Assembly (NCBI RefSeq): GCF_000701905.1
Contig: NZ_JNKC01000007.1
Span: 1-64,000, forward strand
Origin: Proteiniclasticum ruminis DSM 24773
Lineage (GTDB): Bacteria > Bacillota > Clostridia > Clostridiales > Clostridiaceae
Direction of reading: 5' to 3'
DNA length: 64,000 nt
The stretch's first letter is position 1; each line of letters begins with the position of its first letter. This document shows, one piece after another, positions 18,173 through 26,866 of the stretch. The notes under the pieces are model-generated. The model was not told the origin of the DNA, ran no database searches, and saw only the letters and a list, made by a program, of their open reading frames with translations. A program made the translations under genes and the position numbers.

Positions 18173-18217
18173 AAACGAGGAACCTCAATGCCAAGCATTG
18201 AAATTCCTCGTTTTTTT
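18173..18217. terminator. Bidirectional terminator, dedA / sugar operon
   Basis: Arms AAACGAGGAA / TTCCTCGTTT plus an inner stem CTCAATGC / GCATTGAA, followed by T7 on the plus strand. The minus strand tail (TGCTTTTATATTT) is also T-rich, so it can serve the convergent operon ending at 18228. Confidence 0.9.
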
Positions 18218-18227
18218 CGTTCTCTAA

Positions 18228-18848
18228 TTAGTCCTCCTGAACACTACTGTATATTCCCAGGATTTTACCCGTATATAATACGGACAGGGATCCTCCAATT
18301 ATTGTCCAGTATAAGAATATGGAAGGAAGCACTGTAAAAATCAGAACTGTTAGAACCAGCTGCACTCCATGTACTAGAAGCACAAGAATCACCCGGGGAA
18401 AATGCAGCATAAGAAATCCTGCCGTCTCCTTCATGAGACCTTTCAGTGGGCCGTCCCAGGAGGTAAGCACCGGATACACCGTCACCGAGATCGCAAGGAA
18501 AACCAGAAGAAGCATCCCTTGAAGAACCAGAAGCGCTTCTTTGCCTGGAAATGAGACCTCATTGAGAAGCACGATCTCCCCGATGAGGATTCCCAGAATG
18601 AACATCTGGAGCACAAACACCAAAGTGGCCTCTTTGAATTTTTTTCTAGAAGTGGAAAAGAACACAGCATACACTTTGCCCTCTTCTTCCTCCAGAGCCC
18701 GGACCGCATCAAACAGGCCCGTCAGTGCTGCCCCTGTGGTGACCACTGGGAGGCAGCAAAGAAGAAAGAGAAGATTGAGAAGAAGAAGATCTGCTGCCTT
18801 CCCCAATACGCCCATGATTTTACTATCCGGATGAAACCACTCTGCCAT
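18228..18848 (-). CDS. YesL-like membrane protein (DUF624)
   Basis: A 206-residue DUF624/YesL protein with about five hydrophobic segments and the typical opening (DLLLLNLLFLLCCLPVVTTGAALTG split over residues 22-46). These proteins accompany ABC sugar importers and YesMN-type regulators in Firmicutes; their molecular function is unknown to me. I use the second of two nearby ATGs, 7 bases after AAGGAG. It is the last gene of the SBP-permease-permease-phosphorylase unit, 16 bases after the phosphorylase. Confidence 0.85.
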   Translation of the reverse strand: MAEWFHPDSKIMGVLGKAADLLLLNLLFLLCCLPVVTTGAALTGLFDAVRALEEEEGKVYAVFFSTSRKKFKEATLVFVLQMFILGILIGEIVLLNEVSFPGKEALLVLQGMLLLVFLAISVTVYPVLTSWDGPLKGLMKETAGFLMLHFPRVILVLLVHGVQLVLTVLIFTVLPSIFLYWTIIGGSLSVLYTGKILGIYSSVQED

Positions 18849-18864
18849 CTTCATGCTCCTTTTT

Positions 18865-21800
18865 CTACTCTACATCCACATAAACTTTGATATGGTCCAC
18901 TTGACCCTTTCTGACTTTTTCCGCACCTTCTCCTGTAACACGGGAGTAATAGATGTCCGTTTCTCCCAGAGGTTGGCGCACCTCTATCTTTCGGATGGCG
19001 TATTTTCCTGGGATGATGTTCTTTTTCTTTGAAAAGTGATAACTCACCTTACTGCGGCCAAGAAGGGTGGCTTCCACCTTTCCGTCCTCAGGCACAAGAT
19101 ATTCTGGAAGACATGGCGCAAAGTTCAGTTGCAAAAGATTCCCCTTCAGGCAAAACAGCTCTTCCCCAAACATCATACGCTGATACATATCCAAAAACTC
19201 CGCGGTGGAACCGCTGAGCCTTGCCACGAATCCTTTCCCATGGATCTTCGGGTCAGGATTTGCACTGGAAGCGATGAAAGAAGAATTCTCCAAAAGGCTT
19301 CTGCCATAGGTCTCACTGTTTAAGAACGGAACGCACATGGTCTTGAAGTCTTCAAAGAATCTTTCATAAACACCATTTTTCAGGAGCTCCAGAAGATACT
19401 TATACTCCATATGGAGCCAGATGGACTCATTTTCAAGCCATCCTGGGGAGAAGGATTTCGCTCTTCCCAGTTCTCCAGAGAGATGTTCCAAAGAAGTGTT
19501 CACTTTATACATCTTCAGCTTTTCATCATAAAGCGCACTGGTTCTCACTCTTTTTGCAATCTCTTCTCTTTCTTCTATGCCATCCACCAGCTTCAGATGC
19601 TTCACAGGGCCTTCCAAAAACAGCGGAAGCGTTTTCCGCTCGAAGGATCTTGGCACCACTTTTCCATTCTTCTTTTCATAATCTTTAATCTCATAGCTGT
19701 AATAGGTTGGACACAGACCTTCATTTTCCGCCACGGCGTCCCTGATGCCCTGGGACAGATAGGTACGGAAGGATGCAATCACTTCCTTTATCCTTTGTCC
19801 AGACAGTACCGTTTCCGCTCCTGAAATACCATTTCTGATCTTTTCACGATAGATTTCTTTCTTTGTATTCATCTCATCCCAGACTTCAAACCGGCTCTTC
19901 TTTCCTGCTGCCTTCTCATAGCTTATGACGATTTCTTCCAAGCTTTCCAGAAGCCCCGTAAACTCCTCCGGGAAAATGCAAGTTGCATCCTGCAGATCCA
20001 TCACCTCTTCCAGATATTTCAGAAGTCTCAGAAGCTCACAGGCATCCGCCACATTGGATCCAAAGAGTCCCGGAAGACCATTGAGCGCATCATACCATCC
20101 AGGTTTTCCGCCTTCCATCTCGATGCCTCTGCCTTCCATATCCAGAGTGGCAAACTTCAAAGAGGCTAAAAGCACCAGCTTTTCTAACAGCGTGGATGTA
20201 TAGATTTCTCCTCTTCCATACTCTTTTCTGATCTTTTCTTCCCCGATGGATTCCATCTCCTCCAGGGCTTTGTACTGCCTAATACCTCTCTTGGTCTCCA
20301 CATAGCGGTCTTCGCGTTTCAGCACATGGGCTTTCTGAACATAATACGTATAACTTCTGTCTTCAAAAAGAACACTCTTTTTCTTCTCGGGATAGACCGA
20401 CAGATAGTTTTCCAGTAGATCCAGATTATACACAAAATGATCGGTCCAATAACCTTCCAAAAAATCTGCATGGTAGAGTTCTTCGGAGTGGGTCAGTACT
20501 TTTTCGAAAAGGACTTTCAGCTCGGAATCTTCCATCCCTTTTTCTTCCAGGAGCATCGAGAGCCTCCCCAGTGAAAATTCCTTACTGAAAAATTCTACAT
20601 AGTCGTCTTTTTCTTCTGCGGGAAACAGAGCTAGAATCTTATGAAGGTCCATAGCCTGATACATGGTAGGCCTAATCTGGAGAGGATTGTAGCCATCCAG
20701 CTGGATAAAATGATAAAACATCTTCAGCATCCGATCTTCCACATAGGGATAGAATCGGACGTCACTTCTTCTGTTCTGGTTGACATCTCTAAAGTTCCCG
20801 TTGCCCTGGCTGTAGAACTCCGGAGCCAGCATGAATGCATTATAGTCCCTTTCGATGTCTCCATGTTTTCGGGAATATACATGGATGACCTTATCTCCCA
20901 TTTTTACAGGAGCCCCACCCCGTAGGACGTTGTCAAGAAAGGTCTGCTCACAGTAGGCATCAAAAATATCATGGGCGGTGCTGGTTCTGATTGGACTTGT
21001 GATCTCCTCCACCAGTTGGTCCGCTCTATTTTCTTTTTCAGCTTCATATCCTTTCTGAAGGACCTTCTCTTTGAAATATCTCAGGATCTCCTTTGACTCT
21101 GCCATGCCGCTGTAGGATCTGAGGTTCACAGAGCCCTCTGCTTGAACCTCTCCCTCAAAAACAGAGAAAGCCGATGGCACCTGATTTCTTGGAATCTCCT
21201 GAAACTGAAGCACATCCTTCAGGGATCTCTTGAAGTTTACCGGTTGCTCATAGGATAGATCATGCAGAAATACCGCTTGGGGATCCACAAGGATTTTAAG
21301 AAGATGCCCCTCAGGTCCCACAGTGAGGTAGAAGTTTCCTTTTTCATTGAACTGCACCTCTGAAGTATCTGTGGTGCTGGTCTTTACTCTGTAATATGGA
21401 AGATTTTCCTCTTCTACTTCCACCTGCATCCAGGCTTTCATGGTCTGGCCTGTGTCCTTCATGGAACGGAGGGAGATGCCGTAGGGAAGGATCGCAGGCA
21501 TTCCATCCAGCCACTGGAGATCTCTCTTTTCCTTTTTGAGATTCTTAATTGTGACTTTTCTCACCAGGGCGCCTAAGTTCTCCTCCGGCAGCACATAGTA
21601 CTTCACATGTATGGAAAAACCCAGTTCTTCATGAACTTCTGTCAGCTCCAGAGAATTCTTCCCAATGGTCATGGTTGTAGCCGCTTCGTCGTTCCTGAAG
21701 GGTTCATAGTAGATGCCATCCACCTTCAGAAAGCTTCTGAATCCAAGGTTTTTAACCATCTGAAAGGACTGGTGCGCAGGATAGAACTCCATGATGGAAT

Positions 21801-21963
21801 GATCTTTTGTTTCTGTCCCGAAGCTCACCACGGCTTGCCCGCGGTTCACATAATAACACCAAAGAGGGATGCCGTGAAGACCTCCGATCCCCGGCAGGAA
21901 GCTGGAGAAGGGAGACTGCACCTGATAGTTTTTCTGTACTGCATTTTTACCGATAAGATCCAT
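18865..21963 (-). CDS. Large beta-glycoside phosphorylase-like protein (GH94-clan)
   Basis: A 1032-residue cytoplasmic protein (no signal peptide) built like inverting disaccharide/oligosaccharide phosphorylases: an N-terminal beta-sandwich to about residue 300, then an (alpha/alpha)6 barrel. FYSQGNGNFRDVNQNRR is typical of the active-site rim, and GKPGWYDALNGLPGLFGS places a candidate catalytic acid at D625, equivalent to the Asp of GGDWNDGMN in cellobiose phosphorylase. Such enzymes split oligosaccharides with phosphate to a sugar 1-phosphate. Size suits beta-1,3-oligoglucan (GH161/GH149-like) or beta-1,2-oligoglucan phosphorylases; I cannot assign the linkage. It follows two ABC permeases by 13 bases. 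Confidence 0.75.
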   Translation of the reverse strand: MDLIGKNAVQKNYQVQSPFSSFLPGIGGLHGIPLWCYYVNRGQAVVSFGTETKDHSIMEFYPAHQSFQMVKNLGFRSFLKVDGIYYEPFRNDEAATTMTIGKNSLELTEVHEELGFSIHVKYYVLPEENLGALVRKVTIKNLKKEKRDLQWLDGMPAILPYGISLRSMKDTGQTMKAWMQVEVEEENLPYYRVKTSTTDTSEVQFNEKGNFYLTVGPEGHLLKILVDPQAVFLHDLSYEQPVNFKRSLKDVLQFQEIPRNQVPSAFSVFEGEVQAEGSVNLRSYSGMAESKEILRYFKEKVLQKGYEAEKENRADQLVEEITSPIRTSTAHDIFDAYCEQTFLDNVLRGGAPVKMGDKVIHVYSRKHGDIERDYNAFMLAPEFYSQGNGNFRDVNQNRRSDVRFYPYVEDRMLKMFYHFIQLDGYNPLQIRPTMYQAMDLHKILALFPAEEKDDYVEFFSKEFSLGRLSMLLEEKGMEDSELKVLFEKVLTHSEELYHADFLEGYWTDHFVYNLDLLENYLSVYPEKKKSVLFEDRSYTYYVQKAHVLKREDRYVETKRGIRQYKALEEMESIGEEKIRKEYGRGEIYTSTLLEKLVLLASLKFATLDMEGRGIEMEGGKPGWYDALNGLPGLFGSNVADACELLRLLKYLEEVMDLQDATCIFPEEFTGLLESLEEIVISYEKAAGKKSRFEVWDEMNTKKEIYREKIRNGISGAETVLSGQRIKEVIASFRTYLSQGIRDAVAENEGLCPTYYSYEIKDYEKKNGKVVPRSFERKTLPLFLEGPVKHLKLVDGIEEREEIAKRVRTSALYDEKLKMYKVNTSLEHLSGELGRAKSFSPGWLENESIWLHMEYKYLLELLKNGVYERFFEDFKTMCVPFLNSETYGRSLLENSSFIASSANPDPKIHGKGFVARLSGSTAEFLDMYQRMMFGEELFCLKGNLLQLNFAPCLPEYLVPEDGKVEATLLGRSKVSYHFSKKKNIIPGKYAIRKIEVRQPLGETDIYYSRVTGEGAEKVRKGQVDHIKVYVDVE

Positions 21964-21976
21964 ATAAATCTTTCAC

Positions 21977-22807
21977 CTATCCTTTCACTGCACCAGCTAC
22001 CAGGCTTTCCTGGACCTGATTGCTCAGCATGAAGTAAATGATAATGGTAGGAAGAGTCGCGATGACCATTCCTGCACCAATAAGGCCCCAGTCTGTGGAA
22101 TACTGCCCCGCAAAGGACATGATGCCCACGGGCAGCGTTCTGTAGGCATCGCTGTCCACAAAAGTGTTCGCCAGCATCAGCTCATTCCAAGTACCCAGGA
22201 ATGTGAACACGGAAGCTGTGGCAATGGCTGGTTTTATGATGGGCAGAATAATCAGGAAGAAGGTCCTGAAGACCCCACATCCATCGATGTAAGCCGCCTC
22301 CTCAATCTCTTTTGGAATGCTTTTGTAGAATCCAGTAAGAATCAGGATACTCATGGGGATGGCACCTGCAATATAAGGAATCAGAAGCCCCAGATAGCCA
22401 CCTTTAAGCCCAGTTCTGTCCAGCAGCTGAAAAAGTGGAAGAAGGGCTGCCTGAGCCGGAATCATGATTCCTAAGGCAAAGATGCCATAGACAAGACCGC
22501 TGAGCTTCCACCTCATTCTGGAAATACCATAAGCCGCCATGGCGGAAAGGACTCCGGACACCACCACCGTGGTGAACGAGTAAAAGACAGAGTTCAGGAA
22601 ATAGCGCAGAATCTTCGTCTGGGTCAAAGCAGTGATGTAGTTTTCCCATCGCCAGTTTCTTGGGAGACCGATGATGTTGTCTCCGAAGATTTCGGCATTG
22701 CCCTTCAGCGAAAAGTTGATCAGCCAGTAGAGAGGGAAAATCTGAGTGATGGCAATCAGTATGAGTACACTCATGGTCAGATACTTGGATATTTTTTTCT
22801 TTTTCAT
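21977..22807 (-). CDS. Sugar ABC transporter permease (MalG type)
   Basis: Inner-membrane subunit of a carbohydrate uptake-1 importer, 276 residues with six predicted membrane segments and the EAA loop EEAAYIDGCGVFRTFFLIILP that contacts the ATPase. The family start IFPLYWLINFSLK is clear. AAAGGAGGGAAAACGAG precedes the ATG. It lies 15 bases after the partner permease. No ATPase gene is present in the window, so a shared MsmX-like ATPase encoded elsewhere is expected. Confidence 0.93.
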   Translation of the reverse strand: MKKKKISKYLTMSVLILIAITQIFPLYWLINFSLKGNAEIFGDNIIGLPRNWRWENYITALTQTKILRYFLNSVFYSFTTVVVSGVLSAMAAYGISRMRWKLSGLVYGIFALGIMIPAQAALLPLFQLLDRTGLKGGYLGLLIPYIAGAIPMSILILTGFYKSIPKEIEEAAYIDGCGVFRTFFLIILPIIKPAIATASVFTFLGTWNELMLANTFVDSDAYRTLPVGIMSFAGQYSTDWGLIGAGMVIATLPTIIIYFMLSNQVQESLVAGAVKG

Positions 22808-22822
22808 CTCGTTTTCCCTCCT

Positions 22823-23716
22823 TTATAATGCAGAAACATTCTCTTCGGCTTTTTTGAACAGTTTTGTGACAATGTAGGAAAAGGCTAGACATTCAATGAC
22901 AATAAAGAACGCCTGAGCACTTCCGAATCCATAAAGGCCACGACGGAAGAGGTTATTGTACATCAGCGTTGCCGGCACATCACTGGCATGATTTGGGCCT
23001 CCTCCGGTCATGACATAGATGAGGTCAAAGGCTCTTAAAGATCCTGTGATGGCAAAGATCGAGCAAGTTTTGATGACTGGTGCCAGAAGAGGAATGGTAA
23101 TCTTAAGATTGGTCTGCCATCTGGTGGCTCCGTCAATCATGGCCGCTTCATAATAGTCTTTCGGAATGGATTTGATGCCCGCATAGAAGATCAGCATATG
23201 GTAGCCGATATACTGCCACACCGCTGGAACCACTGTGCTGAGAAACGCAGTTCTTGGATTGGACAGCCAGGAATAGTCAAAGGTTTCTCCCGTGACAGTG
23301 GAGATGAGAAGGTTCAAAAGGCCATATTCGCTATGGAAAATCTTGATCCACAGCTGACCGATGACCATACTGGAGATGACCACAGGCAGAAAATAAATAG
23401 TCCTGAAAAACTTCTCTCCCTTTACGCCTTTGGATAGAAGCATCGCCAGCCCTAAAGAGATGGGGAGCTGGATGAACAGAGATGCCCCCACTAGAATCAG
23501 TGAATTCACCACGGCCTTCGGGAAATACCGGTCGCCTGTGAACATACGGATATAGTTGTCAAATCCGATGAACTTCATGGTCCCGATCCCGTCATACTCA
23601 AACAGACTGTAGAGTCCTGAGGTGATGAGGGGAATGATGCTGAAGACCACGAAGATGAGGAGTGCAGGCAGTACAAATACTGCAATATGTCGTTTTTTAC
23701 CTAACATCTTTTCCAT
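22823..23716 (-). CDS. Sugar ABC transporter permease (MalF/UgpA type)
   Basis: Partner permease, 297 residues, with LPALLIFVVFSIIPLITSGL as first membrane segment, YFLPVVISSMVIGQLW in the core and the EAA loop YYEAAMIDGATRWQTNLKIT. The start at MEKMLGKKRH is set by TTGGAGGATTTT immediately upstream; the ORF extends 20 codons further without a site. It lies 90 bases after the binding-protein gene. Substrate is inferred to be a beta-gluco-oligosaccharide from the neighbouring phosphorylases. Confidence 0.92.
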   Translation of the reverse strand: MEKMLGKKRHIAVFVLPALLIFVVFSIIPLITSGLYSLFEYDGIGTMKFIGFDNYIRMFTGDRYFPKAVVNSLILVGASLFIQLPISLGLAMLLSKGVKGEKFFRTIYFLPVVISSMVIGQLWIKIFHSEYGLLNLLISTVTGETFDYSWLSNPRTAFLSTVVPAVWQYIGYHMLIFYAGIKSIPKDYYEAAMIDGATRWQTNLKITIPLLAPVIKTCSIFAITGSLRAFDLIYVMTGGGPNHASDVPATLMYNNLFRRGLYGFGSAQAFFIVIECLAFSYIVTKLFKKAEENVSAL

Positions 23717-23806
23717 AAAATCCTCCAATATGATAAGAAAATGGGTATCGCTTTCTATTATGCCAGCGACACCCATACTCTCTCTTCTACAGCCTGTTAA
23801 CTTATG

Positions 23807-25123
23807 TTATTTGTTTATGGCTGCCTTATGTTCCTCGATAAATGCATCTACATCCGCATTTGGTGCAAACAGAGTCTGTACCATTTCATTGTGGATAGTG
23901 GCAGGTTCGGAATCCAGGGAAGTATCCCAAGCCAGAACACCTGCTTTGCTCTTTCCAAGAATTTCCTTGATCTGAATGAACAGTGGGTTCAGATTGCTTT
24001 CATCTGCTTCTGTTGTCCATCCGCTGAATCCTGTACCTGTCTCATAGGCTGCTACACCCATTCTTTCGTTGATATAGATGGCAAACTTTGCCGCTTCTTC
24101 TTTATTTGCTGTATTCTTGTTCACCCAGAAGGATTCTACGAATCCGCCTGCATAATCGGTGGCATTGCCTTTTCCAGAAACCATTGGCATATTCAGTGCC
24201 ACTACATTAGCAGGGTCGATGGTGGCGGTGGTATCGGTGTAGATTCCATTAGCCATCCAGCTACCCATGATTCTCATAGCTGCTCTTTCATTTCCGAAAG
24301 CTGCATTGGCATCATCATTTCCGGACTCCAGAGGATTCTTTCCAAAAGCACCCATGTCGTAAAGTTCCACAAGCTTATTTGCTGCTTCTGTGTATCCAGC
24401 ATCTTCAAATGGCACTTCGCCCGTGAGCATCTTGTTGATGTTGTCTGCTCCTACTTCTCTCAAGGCCAGTGCCTGGTAGATAAAGGCTGCATTCCATCCA
24501 TCCTTGGCTCCTGCTGCGATTGGTGTTACCCCATCCAGCTTCTGAAGCTTCTCAACTGCATCCACCAGATCCTCATAGGTTTCTGGAAGCTTTGCACCAG
24601 CATCTTCAAACATTTTCTTATTGGCGAAAAGTGTCATGAACCAGGAGAAGGAAGGTACAGAATAAAGCTTTCCATCATACTCGAAAGCAGTGGTGGATCC
24701 CTCCAGAATTCTGGACTTCACATCATCTGTAAGATACTCATCGATGGGCAGAAGTTTGTCTGCATTTACAAGCTTTCTTGCAGTACCAGCACCCCAGTAG
24801 TAGAACACGTCGATTCCCTTGGCATCTCCTGCAAACTCAGCGGAAATCTTGGTCTTGTATGCTTCTGTATCCAGAGTCTGTGTTTCAATCTTCACATTCG
24901 GATTGTCTTTGATGTAATCTGCAACAGCCTGATCGTAAAGCTTCTTCAGTTCATTGGTGTCATTGGACCACTGATGCCAGACATTAAGGGTCACTTCTCC
25001 ACCTGTTTCTGATCCAGGTGTCTCGGCTCCCGGCTCATCCTTGCTGCCGCAGGCTGCAAGCCCAAGTACCATAGTAGCGGATAACACAGCCGCTGCGAGT
25101 CTACTGATAAGATTCTTTTTCAT
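23807..25123 (-). CDS. Sugar-binding lipoprotein of the ABC importer
   Basis: Family 1 extracellular solute-binding protein, 438 residues. It starts with a lipoprotein signal peptide ending VLGLAAC (lipid-modified C25) and an acidic linker (SKDEPGAETPGSETG), followed by LNVWHQWSNDTNELKKLYDQ, typical of the family. It would capture an oligosaccharide outside the membrane and hand it to the two permeases. GGGAGG stands upstream of the ATG. It is first in the operon, directly behind the regulated promoter at 25202-25281. Confidence 0.93.
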   Translation of the reverse strand: MKKNLISRLAAAVLSATMVLGLAACGSKDEPGAETPGSETGGEVTLNVWHQWSNDTNELKKLYDQAVADYIKDNPNVKIETQTLDTEAYKTKISAEFAGDAKGIDVFYYWGAGTARKLVNADKLLPIDEYLTDDVKSRILEGSTTAFEYDGKLYSVPSFSWFMTLFANKKMFEDAGAKLPETYEDLVDAVEKLQKLDGVTPIAAGAKDGWNAAFIYQALALREVGADNINKMLTGEVPFEDAGYTEAANKLVELYDMGAFGKNPLESGNDDANAAFGNERAAMRIMGSWMANGIYTDTTATIDPANVVALNMPMVSGKGNATDYAGGFVESFWVNKNTANKEEAAKFAIYINERMGVAAYETGTGFSGWTTEADESNLNPLFIQIKEILGKSKAGVLAWDTSLDSEPATIHNEMVQTLFAPNADVDAFIEEHKAAINK

Positions 25124-25201
25124 CTGATATTTTCCTCCCAATTATTACTTCATCGTTGTCCTTGGCACCAAATTTTCCATGCATGTTTTAACGTTATCCT
25201 T

Positions 25202-25281
25202 AGTATACTGGAGGACTCTCAGAAGGAAAATTTAATATTTTGCCTAAAAAGGTGATTATTTTTACCTTATTTAAACCTTTT
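25202..25281 (-). promoter_or_regulatory. Activator-type promoter of the ABC/phosphorylase operon
   Basis: On the minus strand, from upstream: AAAAGGTTTAAAT (25269-25281), the imperfect palindrome AGGTAAAAATAATCACCT (25250-25267), a 19-bp gap containing GGCAAAATATTAAA, a poor -35 TTTTCC (25225-25230), 17 bp, and TATACT (25202-25207). The two AGGT starts are 11 bp apart. The same parts recur before the phosphorylase gene at 28850. A weak -35 with upstream direct repeats is what an AraC-type activator uses. Confidence 0.75.
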
Positions 25282-25291
25282 CATGTGAATC

Positions 25292-26866
25292 TTACACATC
25301 TTCTCTGCCCCTTCGGTACTCTTTCACCGTGACGCCAGTGACCTTTTTAAAACAGAGACTGAAATAGTGAGAATCCTTGAATCCTACCTTCTCAGCAATC
25401 TCATAGACCTTATCGTCTGTGGTGTTCAAGAGACGGATGCTCTCTTCAATTCTCTTTTTCAGCACGTACTCAATGAAGCTCTGGCCCACTTCTTTCTTAA
25501 AAACACGACTGAGATAGCTCTCGTTTGCAAAAATCTTCTGAGCCACAAACCCTAAACTTAGTTCTGGTGAATACAGATCTTCTGAGATGCAGTCCAATGC
25601 ATCCTGTACTACTTTACGACCTCTCTTTGATTTACGACCTTTATGAAGAGCCATAATTTTACTGATGCTCTCTTTGAGAAAATCATTCATCTCGCCGACA
25701 GTGTGGATGGACCGGATATTTTTATAAAACTCATCCTCCCCATATAGAGCTTCCAGATCAAGACCTATGGCATATAAGGGAGAGGAGGCCTTGGAGATGA
25801 GATCCATGGTCATCATGCGGTAGTACTCAATATCTGTGATGTTAGAGCTTGTGATAAAGTCGATATACTGATCAATGTACTTCATGACCTTCTCTTCCAG
25901 ATGATTTTCCACGGAAAATGTGAAATCGTCCCAGTCCATTTCTCTTTTCTCTTCATTCCGTAAGAGAATACTCTCATATTCTGGAAAGGTGATGACCCGG
26001 TTTCTTCCAAGAAGAACCGAAGCACTGAGAGCTTTCTGAGCTTCACGGAAAGCTGGAGACAGTTCATCCACGCCATGATGTACACGACTGATTCCGATGG
26101 TTGCATACAGCTTCATGCGAAGATTCAGGGATTCATGAATATTCCTTGCTTTTTCCAATGAGTCTTCCATGGAGATACTTTTATGGATGACCACCAGATT
26201 TTGAGAAGAGTGCTGAAAAACCATAAACTCATCCACACAGTTTCCCAGAAGTTCGCGGACCGTATGAATTCTACTCTCGTCCGTCGCTCCGTTCTGTTCT
26301 CTGATTCTCATATTCCATACGGTATGGGCTTCGGTCAGATGATAAAGACCCGAAGCTCTCAGTTTTTCTTTGGCTGCACCCTGAAGGCTTTCATCTTCCA
26401 CCACTCTTTGAAGAAGACTCTCGAGGATAATGGCTTGCTCTGCAAGTGTGCTTTCTTTGAGCCTTTCTATACTTCTTTCCTTTTCAATCTCCTCTAAAAT
26501 ATCCGCCTTGATCTTGGTGGATACTTTAGATAAATCCTCCATGGATACGGGCTTCAGTAGAAAATCCTCCACCCCCAGCTGCACGGCTTTTCTTGCGTAC
26601 TCAAACTCCCGGTATCCGGTAATGATGACAATTTTTGCTTGAGGATGAATTTTCCTGATTTTTTCAGAAAGAGTGAGTCCATCCATTCCTGCCATGCTGA
26701 TATCTGTCAGAATCACATCCGGTTTTTCCAGGCGAATGATGTTTAAAGCTTCTTCCCCAGAAGAAGCCTCCCCAATGATATGGAAACCATGGTCCTCCCA
26801 GGAAAAACCTTTTCGGATCAGTACCCTTTCAAGTTTTTCATCATCCACAATCAATACCCGAATCAT
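25292..26866 (-). CDS. AraC-type response regulator (YesN family)
   Basis: A 524-residue two-component regulator: receiver domain with VDDE at 8-10 and the phosphoacceptor D55 (VILTDISMAGMDG), a long middle region, and a C-terminal AraC double helix-turn-helix (LSLGFVAQKIFANESYLSRV; VYEIAEKVGFKDSHYFSLCF). It is expected to activate sugar-use genes when phosphorylated by the adjacent sensor. AAAGGAGGGAAAGAA precedes the ATG, which overlaps the kinase stop by 4 bases. The paired elements at 25250-25281 and 28699-28750 are its best candidate targets. Confidence 0.94.
   Translation of the reverse strand: MIRVLIVDDEKLERVLIRKGFSWEDHGFHIIGEASSGEEALNIIRLEKPDVILTDISMAGMDGLTLSEKIRKIHPQAKIVIITGYREFEYARKAVQLGVEDFLLKPVSMEDLSKVSTKIKADILEEIEKERSIERLKESTLAEQAIILESLLQRVVEDESLQGAAKEKLRASGLYHLTEAHTVWNMRIREQNGATDESRIHTVRELLGNCVDEFMVFQHSSQNLVVIHKSISMEDSLEKARNIHESLNLRMKLYATIGISRVHHGVDELSPAFREAQKALSASVLLGRNRVITFPEYESILLRNEEKREMDWDDFTFSVENHLEEKVMKYIDQYIDFITSSNITDIEYYRMMTMDLISKASSPLYAIGLDLEALYGEDEFYKNIRSIHTVGEMNDFLKESISKIMALHKGRKSKRGRKVVQDALDCISEDLYSPELSLGFVAQKIFANESYLSRVFKKEVGQSFIEYVLKKRIEESIRLLNTTDDKVYEIAEKVGFKDSHYFSLCFKKVTGVTVKEYRRGREDV

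Noticed and set aside
23804-25012. 402-codon ORF antisense to the sugar-binding lipoprotein gene
   Set aside because: Cys- and His-rich shadow of a clear lipoprotein gene; no start signal.
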